Assembly: GCF_009729055.1 (NCBI RefSeq)
Contig: NZ_CP045484.1
Location: forward strand, 1,798,001 to 1,862,000
DNA: 64,000 nucleotides
Direction: 5' to 3'
Source: Sulfurisphaera ohwakuensis
GTDB taxonomy: Archaea; Thermoproteota; Thermoprotei_A; Sulfolobales; Sulfolobaceae
The notes under the pieces were generated by a model. The model was not told the origin of the DNA. It worked only from the letters and a program-made list of their open reading frames with translations, and ran no database searches. The translations under genes and the position numbers were made by a program. How positions within the stretch are numbered: position 1 is the first letter of the stretch; every line of letters begins with the position of its first letter. Below are positions 55,862-64,000 of this stretch, piece by piece.

Positions 55862-56713
55862 ATGAAGGTCCCTAGAGTTAGAACATATATACCAGGATTT
55901 GATGAAATCCTTTATGGCGGAATACCAGAGAGAAATATAGTTTTAATTTCTGGAGGTCCAGGTACTGGAAAATCAATCTTAGGTAAACAGTTTCTTTACA
56001 ACGGGTTAGTAAAGAAAGATGAACCTGGGATATTTGTAGCATTAGAAGAACATCCAGTTTCCGTAATTAGAAGTTTTAAGCATTTTGGCTGGGATATTAC
56101 AAAATACGAGAAAGAAGGAAAGTTTACAATAGTTGACGCATTTACAGCAGGTATTGGTTCAACAGCACAAAAGGAAAAATATGTTGTTAAAGACGTAGAT
56201 AATGTTGGAGAATTAAGTGGTGTATTAAGAGACGCTATAAGGAATTTAAACGCAAAGAGGGTTGTTATTGATTCGGTAAGTACACTCTATTTAAGTAAGC
56301 CAGCAATGGCAAGATCTATTGTAATGCAACTAAAGAGAGTTATTGCTGGATTAGGCTGCACTGCAATGTTTATTAGCCAAGTGTCAGCCGGAGAAAGGGG
56401 ATTCGGGGGACCTGGTGTTGAGCATGCTGTTGATGGTATAGTTAGACTTGATCTAGATGAGTATGAGGGACAATTATATAGGTCAGTTATAGTTTGGAAA
56501 ATGAGAGATAGTAAAATATCAATGGTTAGACATCCAATGGACATCACAGATGAAGGAATCGTAATACAGTGGGATAAGTACTTAAGGATAACTAACGTTA
56601 AGGCTGAGATACAGCCTTTACCTCAAAAGGAGATTGAAGAAATGAGAAAGGCGGTCGAAGAGTCTGAAGAAGAGAAAGAAGCTGTACAAGAAGCTGAAAT
56701 AGAAGAAGAGTAA
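55862..56713 (+). CDS. KaiC-like RecA-fold ATPase with acidic tail
   Basis: This 283-residue protein has a single KaiC domain: Walker [13 protein letters not shown] at residues 30-40 and Walker B near residue 132 ([16 protein letters not shown]). The helix-rich FHF-like part contains [19 protein letters not shown]. The last 40 residues are very acidic ([20 protein letters not shown]). Archaeal single-domain KaiC proteins act as kinases or ATP switches, for example in archaellum control or DNA repair. The role here is unknown. The convergent APC permease ends 8 bases downstream. Confidence 0.8.
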   Translation: MKVPRVRTYIPGFDEILYGGIPERNIVLISGGPGTGKSILGKQFLYNGLVKKDEPGIFVALEEHPVSVIRSFKHFGWDITKYEKEGKFTIVDAFTAGIGSTAQKEKYVVKDVDNVGELSGVLRDAIRNLNAKRVVIDSVSTLYLSKPAMARSIVMQLKRVIAGLGCTAMFISQVSAGERGFGGPGVEHAVDGIVRLDLDEYEGQLYRSVIVWKMRDSKISMVRHPMDITDEGIVIQWDKYLRITNVKAEIQPLPQKEIEEMRKAVEESEEEKEAVQEAEIEEE

Positions 56714-56720
56714 TCTTTTT

Positions 56721-58049
56721 CTAGTCTTCTTCTTTGCTCATATCTATTATCTCAGCAATTAGGAACCCAGCTATTAGCCAAAGTAAGAATATATCTAAAG
56801 TTAAGGGAACAGTACCTCCAACAGATGCAGAAAAGATTACTAACGTCACTATTACTGCCGATATAGAGAGTGCTAGTTGCAAGATTCTTTTTCTAGCTCT
56901 CTTCAAAGATATTTTAAATAAAGAGAAATCTGCCGCTAAATGAACATATAAGTTAGCAAATAATGAAATTAAACCAACTAGAGCGAAAGCATTTGCTAAG
57001 TTAAAGCCGCTTATAACTGTAGAGATAAATGAGATAATCCAATATGATGCTACAGCAACAGCTACAGCATAGAAAGGTTCATTCTTTTCTGTTAGCTTAG
57101 CCAATATAGAGGGCAAAAAATCATGATACGCCATTGCGAATATGGTTCTAGATGTGGAAAAGATATATGTTAAAGTAGCTAGTACACCATCATTTGCGGC
57201 AGCGAATAATACAAATGCTAATGTCAATAATCCAAATCTATATTCTATTAAATGTATCAAATCAATATTAGTTATGGCAATGTGAAAATAAATTATATGA
57301 TCTATAATCGAATAAATATCAAAAGCAGCAAGTAGTCCTCCAAGTAAAATTACAGTAATTATTGCTCTAGGAACAGTTTTCTTAGGATCTTTAACTTCTC
57401 CAGATAATGGAGTTATTGAACCATAACCTGTTGGGATGCTAGAACCAAAAATTATAGCTAAAGCTACTTGATCTAATGGTGGAATTTTTACAAATGGATT
57501 ATAAAAAGTAAAATTAGTAGTATATAAGAATGAACCGGCTATAAAAGATAACATGAATATCTCTAAAATACTTGCAAAAATTGCATATCTAAATGATGGT
57601 TTTTTGCCTAGTAATGCTAGAGTAGAAGATATGCCAAGAATAATTGAAAGTATTATAAAAGGATTTATACTGAGTATCTCGCTTAAAACAAAAGATGCAC
57701 CTAAAGCATAGGCTACACCATAAAATGAAGAATAGAGCAAGTAAGTCCATCCGGTCTCAAAACCTAATCTTTTTGTTAGAGAATAGTAAGCGTAAAGATA
57801 ATATCCTCCCTCCTGCGTAAATTTAGTTGAAAGCCTATATACGACAAGACCGTTAATAAGAACTAAAAGAGTTCCTAATATAACAGCAATAGGAGCGAAA
57901 TATCCTCCATTTTCAAAAGCCAACAAACCGTAAACTAAAACACTCAAAAAAGGAGATTGACCACCAAGGCTCAGAAATACGAGATCCCTTAGACCTATTT
58001 CCCTTTTAGGTTCTTTCAGCCTCTCTTCTTTCTCAGACGATTTTGACAT
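56721..58049 (-). CDS. APC-family amino acid permease
   Basis: This 442-residue membrane protein has about twelve spans and the APC signature region FGSSIPTGYGSITPLSGEVKD with the conserved GxG loop near residue 205. A first span FLSLGGQSPFLSVLVYGLLAF follows the N-terminal charged region. It likely imports amino acids or polyamines by proton coupling. It is a single gene, convergent with the KaiC-like gene. Confidence 0.85.
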   Translation of the reverse strand: MSKSSEKEERLKEPKREIGLRDLVFLSLGGQSPFLSVLVYGLLAFENGGYFAPIAVILGTLLVLINGLVVYRLSTKFTQEGGYYLYAYYSLTKRLGFETGWTYLLYSSFYGVAYALGASFVLSEILSINPFIILSIILGISSTLALLGKKPSFRYAIFASILEIFMLSFIAGSFLYTTNFTFYNPFVKIPPLDQVALAIIFGSSIPTGYGSITPLSGEVKDPKKTVPRAIITVILLGGLLAAFDIYSIIDHIIYFHIAITNIDLIHLIEYRFGLLTLAFVLFAAANDGVLATLTYIFSTSRTIFAMAYHDFLPSILAKLTEKNEPFYAVAVAVASYWIISFISTVISGFNLANAFALVGLISLFANLYVHLAADFSLFKISLKRARKRILQLALSISAVIVTLVIFSASVGGTVPLTLDIFLLWLIAGFLIAEIIDMSKEED

Positions 58050-58092
58050 CTATTTAACTCTTCACTCTTCTTCATTTTTAAAATTTACTTGT

Positions 58093-58674
58093 TCATTCGT
58101 ACTTTTTCTTTATTTGTAACCTAACTTTATATTTATTTTTTCCCGCTTCAACTATATCATAATCAACAATATAACCAGAACATTCTCTATGTACTGATAT
58201 CTTATCTTCTGATAATGTTAATTTAGGGTCCCCGCAGTTAATTAATAGTTCCTTAAGTCTATCTTCAACTTCGTCTCTAGAGGATACATAAAATTCACTG
58301 TACATTCCGTCTGAAGTTATAGAAGAGAAAGAGGATTTATAAAATATGAAATTAAATACCAAGATGGATATGACGGTATCTATGATAGAAAATATTATAG
58401 CGAAAGTAGGAAGTAAGTTCCCTAATATTGGTACTTTAAGAACATAATAAGCTAAAGCTATATAAAATGCTGAAGCAATAATAGAGGAAAGCAAAACGGA
58501 AAAAATACCTTTCTTATACTCCTTATTAAGAAATGATGAAACAAAACCAAGTATTAAACCACTGAATATTGGTATCCACCAAATTGCCAGAGCTAAAGGT
58601 ATTGTATATTTAAGTTTCACTTTTATCTTCTCTCTATCGTGGTTTTTAAGTCTATCTATTGTTTTTGACTGCAT
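58093..58674 (-). CDS. Membrane protein with soluble C-terminal domain
   Basis: This 193-residue protein has four likely spans in its first 120 residues (TIPLALAIWWIPIFSGLILG, FSVLLSSIIASAFYIALAYY, TFAIIFSIIDTVISILVF). A soluble part after residue 125, about 70 residues long, includes GDPKLTLSEDKISVHRECSG. No family is recognised. It diverges from the DsrE-like gene at 58744. Confidence 0.6.
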   Translation of the reverse strand: MQSKTIDRLKNHDREKIKVKLKYTIPLALAIWWIPIFSGLILGFVSSFLNKEYKKGIFSVLLSSIIASAFYIALAYYVLKVPILGNLLPTFAIIFSIIDTVISILVFNFIFYKSSFSSITSDGMYSEFYVSSRDEVEDRLKELLINCGDPKLTLSEDKISVHRECSGYIVDYDIVEAGKNKYKVRLQIKKKYE

Positions 58675-58743
58675 TTAAAAAGTTAAATTAGTTTTTATCA
58701 GTTAAACTTAAAATGAAAAAAGTGATTTTTTAAATGATAAAAA

Positions 58744-59085
58744 ATGGCAAAGTTCCTACTTGTAGTTAAATCCCAAGATCAATTAAATGTTAATACAGCA
58801 GTTAATGTAGCACAAGGACTAAAAATGATGGGAGCGGAAGATGTCAAAATGGTATTTCTAGGACCCGGAATAACAGCATTAAACAAGAAAAATGATACAT
58901 CACAAATATTGAGTAAAGCTAGTGAAAATCTAAGAAAAATGAGCATTAAAGTATATGCTTGTGAGATGGCGATGAAAAACTATAATGTTAACAGAGACGA
59001 TCTAATCTTCTTTGATGAAATATCAAGAGGGGCCGACGTAATAGTTAAGTTTGCAAATGAGGGTTATACAATACTAACCTTCTAA
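58744..59085 (+). CDS. DsrE/DsrF-like protein
   Basis: This 113-residue protein has the DsrE fold order: KFLLVVKSQDQLNVNTAVNVA, GAEDVKMVFLGPGITALN, IKVYACEMAMKNYNV and ADVIVKFANEGYTILTF. A Cys in VYACEM is in the position used for persulfide transfer in DsrE/TusD proteins. It may carry sulfur in this sulfur-metabolising archaeon. Its 3' end overlaps the convergent unknown gene by 12 bases. Confidence 0.8.
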   Translation: MAKFLLVVKSQDQLNVNTAVNVAQGLKMMGAEDVKMVFLGPGITALNKKNDTSQILSKASENLRKMSIKVYACEMAMKNYNVNRDDLIFFDEISRGADVIVKFANEGYTILTF

Positions 59086-59487
59086 AGTCGTTAGAACTAA
59101 ATAAGCACCATTTTTAACTAATGTAACCGTATCCAATATTTGATTTTTTGTTAGCCCCTCGGAAAACACAATCTTACCTATTTGGATACTTTTAGGTATT
59201 TCAGCATCTGGAGGTATGAGGAAAAACTCCAAATTCATTCTCATTAAATCTAGCTTTATACTCTTTAATAATGACGGATTCTTTTTTAATTTATCAACAT
59301 CTAGGTCAATTATTACTGTAATTATATAAAAGGTAGAGTTTGGATTTGTCCTAATTATTGAAACTTTTACACTATTCTCAACGGGGGGAGAAACAGTTAT
59401 ATGGAAATATGCATTACCAGAAGTCACTTTTTCAACCTTCATACCTAGTTCCAAAAACCAATTATATATTTCAGTGTCTGTAGCCAT
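59074..59487 (-). CDS. Unknown small protein at the end of the molybdoenzyme operon (DUF2299-like)
   Basis: This 137-residue protein has alternating strands and helices (TEIYNWFLELGMKVEKV, YFHITVSPPVENSVKVSII, YIITVIIDLDVDKLKKN) and resembles the archaeal DUF2299 family. The family assignment is from memory of pattern and is not certain. It starts one base after the HAD-like gene and is the last of the molybdoenzyme operon. It shares no motif with known chaperones. Confidence 0.55.
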   Translation of the reverse strand: MATDTEIYNWFLELGMKVEKVTSGNAYFHITVSPPVENSVKVSIIRTNPNSTFYIITVIIDLDVDKLKKNPSLLKSIKLDLMRMNLEFFLIPPDAEIPKSIQIGKIVFSEGLTKNQILDTVTLVKNGAYLVLTTLEG

Positions 59488-59488
59488 T

Positions 59489-60091
59489 TTACGTACACCT
59501 TAGAGCTGAATCTCCCATACTTGAATCAACTTTATGCTGTGCAGTTGACTCCGCTAAAGACGTAATAGATTTTAGAATATTGTCTGGTTGTAAATTAGCT
59601 GGGAAGGGATATTGCAGATTACTGCGATTCAACCAGTAAGCCTTAAATCCCATAGACTTTGCCACTATTATATCATGTGGATTTGAGGATATTATAGTAA
59701 TAGCTCCTTTAACACTATTAGTCCTTTTAGCAAGATAGTCAAAAAATTCTGGTGAAGGCTTGTATCTCTTTATCTCCTCAGCCGAAATAACATCTTGAAC
59801 AAACACATCTATGTTATTTCTCAATAAAAATTCTTTAACAAATTTCTTTTCAAGATTAGTAATTATAAAGATTCTAGCCCTATAACTTATTTCCTCTAAC
59901 AATAAAGAATCATGATAAATTTCTAACTTATCCAATTTAACTCCTTTTGCTTGCAATAGAACAGAATAGGGAACATAAACCTTAGCTAGCGTATAAGTAG
60001 TAATTACGCATTGTAACTCATTTATATCTTTAATTGTATTATCTGGGACTTTAGCTATTGTGTTTAGAAAATTAAATGCAAATACGTACAT
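59489..60091 (-). CDS. HAD-fold protein lacking the nucleophile Asp
   Basis: This 200-residue protein follows the haloacid dehalogenase-like subclass. Motif II is FIITNLEKKFVKEF, motif III is EIKRYKPSPEFFDYL with the Lys, and motif IV is IISSNPHDIIVAKSMGFKAYW. Motif I reads AFNFLNTI at residues 5-12, where FDxxGT is expected: the nucleophile Asp is Asn7. It lies between the Fe-S protein and the small unknown gene in the molybdoenzyme operon. It is probably a non-catalytic fold used for binding, for example as an assembly factor. The C-terminal region (about residues 165-200) is extra. Confidence 0.75.
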   Translation of the reverse strand: MYVFAFNFLNTIAKVPDNTIKDINELQCVITTYTLAKVYVPYSVLLQAKGVKLDKLEIYHDSLLLEEISYRARIFIITNLEKKFVKEFLLRNNIDVFVQDVISAEEIKRYKPSPEFFDYLAKRTNSVKGAITIISSNPHDIIVAKSMGFKAYWLNRSNLQYPFPANLQPDNILKSITSLAESTAQHKVDSSMGDSALRCT

Positions 60092-60093
60092 AT

Positions 60094-61560
60094 TTATTTA
60101 CCTCCTTTCAGCCTCAGGTAATTTTCAAGCCAGACCTTCGTTAACATTTTTTGTTTACACTCATTGCAGACATCGGTGTACTGTGCCGTACCAGAAAATC
60201 CCATACCTATCAGAAGGGAGTCTACCTTATTTTTAACCTTTACAGAACCTATCGGCTTACCACAATATCTGCACTTAGCAATAACAGCCTTATTTACGGT
60301 AATCTTCTTTAACTCCTTTATTTTAGCAAACCTCTCGACCTTTATAGCACTCTCTGGACAGTTTTTAACACACCTTTGAGAACCAATACACATTGGAATA
60401 TTATATTCAAGCAACATGGTATCATTAATATTCTTCAAATCAGGAACCATCATTTGACAAGCCCTAACGCAAACACCACATAAAACGCACTTTTCTGGAT
60501 CTATAGAGACGAAATAGATATCTGGAACTTCTGCTTCTTCGTCAAGCTTCACCTTATTCCTCATTTCTTCAATAGCCCATAAATATAGGTTTCTTCTCCT
60601 ATACTTCCTTAATGGTAATTCTTCTGGTATTAAGGATTTCCTTAGCTCATTTTTTAACTCAAGGTTTTGTAACTCCTCAATCTTAATTTTATAAATAGGT
60701 AGTTTTGAGCCAGGGAAGTAAGCGGGAATTTCATCTAGTCTCTTTTTTTCAATCTCATTAATTTCATTATCAATTAGCAACACTGGGACTAATCCAGATG
60801 CATAAGTAACGTAAAGGAAAACATCTGGAACTGAAGCTAAAGATGGTAACAATAAGGGATAATAAGCCTCTTGAAAAAGAATATCCCTAAATTTAGTAAA
60901 TATTATAGCTTTAGCCTTCTCATCATAATAATTTATAGTGTTAATGAAATAAACCAACTGATCAGTCGTAAATGTTGGCATCTCTAAATAACCTAGATAA
61001 CCTTTAGTAGCACAATAACCACAATATGAACAATTTTCTGGAGAAGTTACTCCAACTCCCTCAATAGTTTTAGCTAATATCCCTTTAGGACATGAGGAAA
61101 TAAGTGTGTTAATTTCCCTTTCAGCAAAAATAGAATCAAAGAGAACAGGATAAGGCCTATATTCATAAAGCTTAAACTTAATTAGCGAACGCCTTGAAAT
61201 GGTAACGTTTTTTACGGGCTGTAATCTATACACAAGTTCTTGTCTTGATAGCTTTCTTATGTAAGCCATGAGTAAAGCAAATCTATAATTCTCGCTCTTA
61301 TTAGAAAACCAGGAAAGGGGCAAAACCTCTATTGCTAGAGGATTTAAGCCTAGTCTTTCATCTGCATCAGCAACAAACTTACTCATATCGTACTCGGAAA
61401 CTATTAGAAGACCTTGTAATTCATTATCTCTAACATCATTAGCTAAATAATCACCGAATTCAGCTACATAAGGAATTCCGCTTTCTTTATAAATTTTAAC
61501 TAGAAATTCGTCTGTCAAAAATTCCCTAGCCTTCTTGCTAACAACTAATCCAATATTCAA
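60094..61560 (-). CDS. Large ferredoxin-like protein of molybdoenzyme operon (SreD-like)
   Basis: This 488-residue protein has a first Cys set near residue 155-185 (SSCPKGILAKT and ENCSYCGYCATKGYLG). A two-cluster ferredoxin set lies near residue 355-410 (CVLCGVCVRACQMMVPD, IPMCIGSQRCVKNCP), followed by two CxxC pairs near the C-terminus (CRYCGKPIGS and VCNECKQK). The central region (about 200-340) has no recognised motif. The order resembles SreD of Acidianus sulfur reductase clusters, a protein of unknown role. It overlaps the TorD-like gene by 4 bases. Confidence 0.65.
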   Translation of the reverse strand: MNIGLVVSKKAREFLTDEFLVKIYKESGIPYVAEFGDYLANDVRDNELQGLLIVSEYDMSKFVADADERLGLNPLAIEVLPLSWFSNKSENYRFALLMAYIRKLSRQELVYRLQPVKNVTISRRSLIKFKLYEYRPYPVLFDSIFAEREINTLISSCPKGILAKTIEGVGVTSPENCSYCGYCATKGYLGYLEMPTFTTDQLVYFINTINYYDEKAKAIIFTKFRDILFQEAYYPLLLPSLASVPDVFLYVTYASGLVPVLLIDNEINEIEKKRLDEIPAYFPGSKLPIYKIKIEELQNLELKNELRKSLIPEELPLRKYRRRNLYLWAIEEMRNKVKLDEEAEVPDIYFVSIDPEKCVLCGVCVRACQMMVPDLKNINDTMLLEYNIPMCIGSQRCVKNCPESAIKVERFAKIKELKKITVNKAVIAKCRYCGKPIGSVKVKNKVDSLLIGMGFSGTAQYTDVCNECKQKMLTKVWLENYLRLKGGK

Positions 61561-62207
61561 TTTTTACCACCACCTAGTAAGTAAGAATTCTCGAAATCAA
61601 TCCACTTTTTCAATTCTCTACACACAATTTTAAAAATATCAGCCCTAGGGTCATTGATTACATCATTAATCCAATCTGGAACCCATCCTTGTATATGAGT
61701 TATAAAGAAATTTTTCTGATCCATTAAGTTCTTATAAACATCTCTTCTTTCTCGCCTCAAAGATATCTCTTCTTTAATTAAGTAAGCCATGAATGCGAGA
61801 ATATTAGAAATATGATCTTCCTCAAATACAAATTGATTCATATAATTTAACTTTAATCTTCTTGAGTTATAGAAGCGAATAATATCGTCTTTCCTAAACT
61901 TTGCTACTCTTTCTCCCATTAACGAGAAGAAACGTTTACTTTCAACTGGTGTTAAAGGTTTGACCCCAAGACCAGTTAAAAAGAGAGTTGTGTACTCAAT
62001 CAGATAATCGCTTCTTTTAGAAGTTGATAATTTTTCCCATATAGTCTTAAAATTAACAATGGAATTTATTTCTTGAATATCTTTTATCTTTTCCAATTTT
62101 TTCATTAACTGGGTATAATCCTCTTCATAATAATTGTAAAGGAATAAGTGCGAAAAAGTATCATATACTAAAAATCTCATAGAAGAGATTTCAAGAAGAG
62201 AAGACAT
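61557..62207 (-). CDS. TorD/DmsD-type molybdoenzyme chaperone
   Basis: The start is taken at the ATG ending at 62207, which has AGGTG a few bases upstream and clears the Fe-S subunit stop at 62221. An earlier frame up to 62240 would overlap it. The 216-residue helical protein has TTLFLTGLGVKPLTPVESKR and a C-terminal NFFITHIQGWVPDWINDVIN, both in the TorD/DmsD pattern. These chaperones hold the catalytic subunit until the Mo cofactor is inserted. It is the third gene after the catalytic and Fe-S subunits. Confidence 0.82.
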   Translation of the reverse strand: MSSLLEISSMRFLVYDTFSHLFLYNYYEEDYTQLMKKLEKIKDIQEINSIVNFKTIWEKLSTSKRSDYLIEYTTLFLTGLGVKPLTPVESKRFFSLMGERVAKFRKDDIIRFYNSRRLKLNYMNQFVFEEDHISNILAFMAYLIKEEISLRRERRDVYKNLMDQKNFFITHIQGWVPDWINDVINDPRADIFKIVCRELKKWIDFENSYLLGGGKN

Positions 62208-62220
62208 ATAAAAAACACCT

Positions 62221-63033
62221 TTAACTTGAAGAATTACCATTCTGTTCTGTATATGTAGAATTATTTCCTTGAGATCCTAAAATAACTACACCGTTTGAAG
62301 TCCATACATCATAATATTCTGACTCGCTAAGCAATTCAACATCATTATCAGCAGCGTATTCACTACGCCATGGTAAATAACCACTAGCTGGATTAGCACC
62401 AGTTTCTGGACCTAGAACAAATCCACCTTTATCTATAAACAATATATTACCAGGATCAGTTGGATCCAATCTATCAGCCCAAATTCTTGCTTGAACCATA
62501 CAGCCGTGAATACATGCCGGAATTCTTTCTTCTGGCGGTAATGTTGGATCATAAATTCTATCGAAACAGTGTGTACACTTCTTTGTTACACCTTCAACAT
62601 AATCGAAGAATCTATTACCATAAGGACATGCATAAATACAGTATTTTGTTCCTATACACTCATTATAATCAACTAGGACTATCCCATCTTCTTCTCTCTT
62701 AAATGTAGCACCCACTGGACATACTGGTACGCATGGAGCATTCATACAATGGAAACAGTTTATTGGAATGTTGTAAACCTTAGTTTGAGGATAGTTACCA
62801 ACTTCAACATAAAGTACTCTCAGCCAGAACATAACGTCCAATTCTCCATAGGGATTTAGATCTGGTAATGGTCCGAACATTCCAGAGGTGTTCCATTCTT
62901 TACATGACATTTGACAGCCTGCACAGCCAAAACATTTGTTTAAGTCTGTTATTATAGCATAGTTTTTCTTAGGTGTGAAAGGAAGGGATTTTTGAATTCC
63001 ACCTTCTTTCGGATTTAAAGTTATAGAGGACAT
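62221..63033 (-). CDS. Molybdoenzyme iron-sulfur subunit with four cluster motifs
   Basis: This 270-residue electron-transfer subunit has four Cys sets: [14 protein letters not shown] at 34-47, [14 protein letters not shown] at 93-106, [14 protein letters not shown] at 126-139, and CTHCFDRI with CIHGCMVQA near 153-180. In the third set Thr129 replaces the second Cys, which makes a 3Fe-4S cluster likely, as in NarH and related subunits where Trp or Tyr is found. The others look like complete 4Fe-4S sites. It follows the catalytic subunit by 34 bases. No membrane anchor gene is seen in this operon. Confidence 0.85.
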   Translation of the reverse strand: MSSITLNPKEGGIQKSLPFTPKKNYAIITDLNKCFGCAGCQMSCKEWNTSGMFGPLPDLNPYGELDVMFWLRVLYVEVGNYPQTKVYNIPINCFHCMNAPCVPVCPVGATFKREEDGIVLVDYNECIGTKYCIYACPYGNRFFDYVEGVTKKCTHCFDRIYDPTLPPEERIPACIHGCMVQARIWADRLDPTDPGNILFIDKGGFVLGPETGANPASGYLPWRSEYAADNDVELLSESEYYDVWTSNGVVILGSQGNNSTYTEQNGNSSS

Positions 63034-63067
63034 ATGAAATCACCTCTATACATATTCATAAAAAGAA

Positions 63068-64000
63068 CTAACTTGATGAGGATTCACCCGCAAAACCATA
63101 CCTTATCTTATAATTACCTAACTGGTAATTATTAGATGCCAGAGAGTAAGGAGCTACATAACTCCACAGAGACGTAGACTGCATATTGTTGGCGTTAAAT
63201 CTTAGATGCGGTATATCTACTGCTTGTGCAAATGGTGCACCATTACTTGCCCCGCTTACACTTATTTGTCCACCCATCTGGTTAACAATTACCGACAATA
63301 TATCTTGGTTAGAGAAATCCTGACCCATATAAACAAACCTATTTGCTGCAACACTTGTTTTAGTTGCTGACACTTTACCGACAATTTTTATTCTGCTATC
63401 ATGCCATGCAGTTTGCCCAGTTATTGGATCTAAATACATTATTGGGAAAGCATTATCACTCTGTGGTGACAATTGACCACCCCTAGATGGTGGCATGTAT
63501 GAGATATTAGCCCAGTTGTTCAATATACTATACTTTACTTGCGGAGAATCTGGGGTCATACCTCTAAAGTTTGGTAAAGCTTGAGCTGAAACCACTACCC
63601 AAGCAGCACCGGGCCTAGTTGCATTGTCTAAGAATGCTATGGCTGTTAATGTAGTCCTTAGTCCTCCGGACCATGGTTCATTAACAGCTTCAAATTGTAC
63701 AAAATCACCGCTTTGAATTCCCATACTTTTCACGTAAGGATCAGCAGAACTTAACATAACTGGAGTATATGGCATTATTGCAGTTAACCACGGTACATTA
63801 AAACTCCATGAATGATAAGTCCTATCATGTCTCCTTACAAAGAATGTTAATGGGTATTCATTTAAGTCAATACCATCAGAAGTAAGCTCGGAGTTCCATG
63901 CTGGAGGTGGATAATAGCCTCCGAATGGTCTATGATAATCAAGTATATTCTTAGCTAAAGCTTGACCATATGAATCATTGGGTAAGACACTTTTAACTAA
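63068..64000 (-). CDS. Molybdopterin oxidoreductase catalytic subunit, C-terminal part
   Basis: The frame is open to the right edge of the window (about 310 residues visible), so this is only the C-terminal part of the first gene. [20 protein letters not shown] followed by [20 protein letters not shown] and [20 protein letters not shown] is the molybdopterin-dinucleotide-binding domain of the DMSO reductase superfamily. The first and middle domains, including any twin-arginine signal, Fe-S site and Mo ligand, lie beyond 64000. An ATG at 63775 is internal and not the start. Gene order with Fe-S subunit, TorD and SreD-like protein suggests sulfur/polysulfide, DMSO or another oxyanion reductase. 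The substrate is unknown. Confidence 0.82.
   Translation of the reverse strand, partial: LVKSVLPNDSYGQALAKNILDYHRPFGGYYPPPAWNSELTSDGIDLNEYPLTFFVRRHDRTYHSWSFNVPWLTAIMPYTPVMLSSADPYVKSMGIQSGDFVQFEAVNEPWSGGLRTTLTAIAFLDNATRPGAAWVVVSAQALPNFRGMTPDSPQVKYSILNNWANISYMPPSRGGQLSPQSDNAFPIMYLDPITGQTAWHDSRIKIVGKVSATKTSVAANRFVYMGQDFSNQDILSVIVNQMGGQISVSGASNGAPFAQAVDIPHLRFNANNMQSTSLWSYVAPYSLASNNYQLGNYKIRYGFAGESSSS

Overview
The window is archaeal and very probably from a member of the Sulfolobales (Sulfolobus/Sulfurisphaera/Saccharolobus group). The DNA is AT-rich. Many genes begin at TTG or GTG, neighbouring genes overlap by a few bases, and GAGGTG-type ribosome sites appear only inside operons. The gene content also fits: archaeal IS607 and IS1 transposons, VapBC modules, FixABCX, a four-subunit 2-oxoacid:ferredoxin oxidoreductase, a Mo-hydroxylase trio, an anaerobic-type cobalamin operon and a complex molybdoenzyme. 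I saw no rRNA, tRNA or CRISPR array.

Bases 1-7000 are a transposon and toxin-antitoxin graveyard. They hold a decayed DDE insertion sequence with 13-bp terminal inverted repeats, an AbrB/PIN toxin-antitoxin pair, and an IS1-like transposase remnant split by a nested IS607-family element (intact TnpA, frameshifted TnpB). An RHH/PIN pair and a third, decayed antitoxin-toxin pair follow.

Bases 7-24 kb hold an ABC-2 exporter under a PadR regulator with palindromic operators, a CBS protein, a fused EtfAB with FixC and FixX, and a Mo-hydroxylase (medium, small, large). Then come a rhodanese and peroxiredoxin that diverge across a 20-bp direct repeat, a CitE-like lyase, PorGDAB, and an orphan natural fusion of a DmsB-like ferredoxin to a DmsC-like membrane anchor.

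Bases 24-42 kb form an acyl-CoA catabolic island. It contains a PaaI thioesterase, two acyl-CoA dehydrogenases, a second FixABCX set with separate subunits, two AMP-forming acyl-CoA synthetases, and a five-gene operon with two thiolase-fold proteins lacking the catalytic cysteine and two DUF35 proteins. An amidohydrolase and a methylcitrate-cycle set (PrpC-like citrate synthase, PrpB, PrpD) with malate dehydrogenase complete it. My inference is that CoA esters are activated, oxidised through ETF, cleaved by a thiolase-fold/DUF35 lyase, and that propionyl-CoA leaves through the methylcitrate cycle. The resulting pyruvate could be oxidised by Por.

Bases 42-64 kb hold a HAD protein, UppP, an archaeal ATPase and a DUF302 protein. 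An eight-gene cobalamin operon (CbiF, L, T, D, H, a CbiX-CbiC fusion, E, G) follows, ending at an asparaginase-type Ntn hydrolase. Then come an MFS transporter, a KaiC-like ATPase, an amino-acid permease and a DsrE protein. The right end is a molybdoenzyme operon running off the edge: catalytic subunit (C-terminal part only), a four-cluster Fe-S subunit with a Cys-to-Thr change, a TorD chaperone, a large SreD-like Fe-S protein, a HAD-fold protein without its nucleophile, and a small unknown protein.
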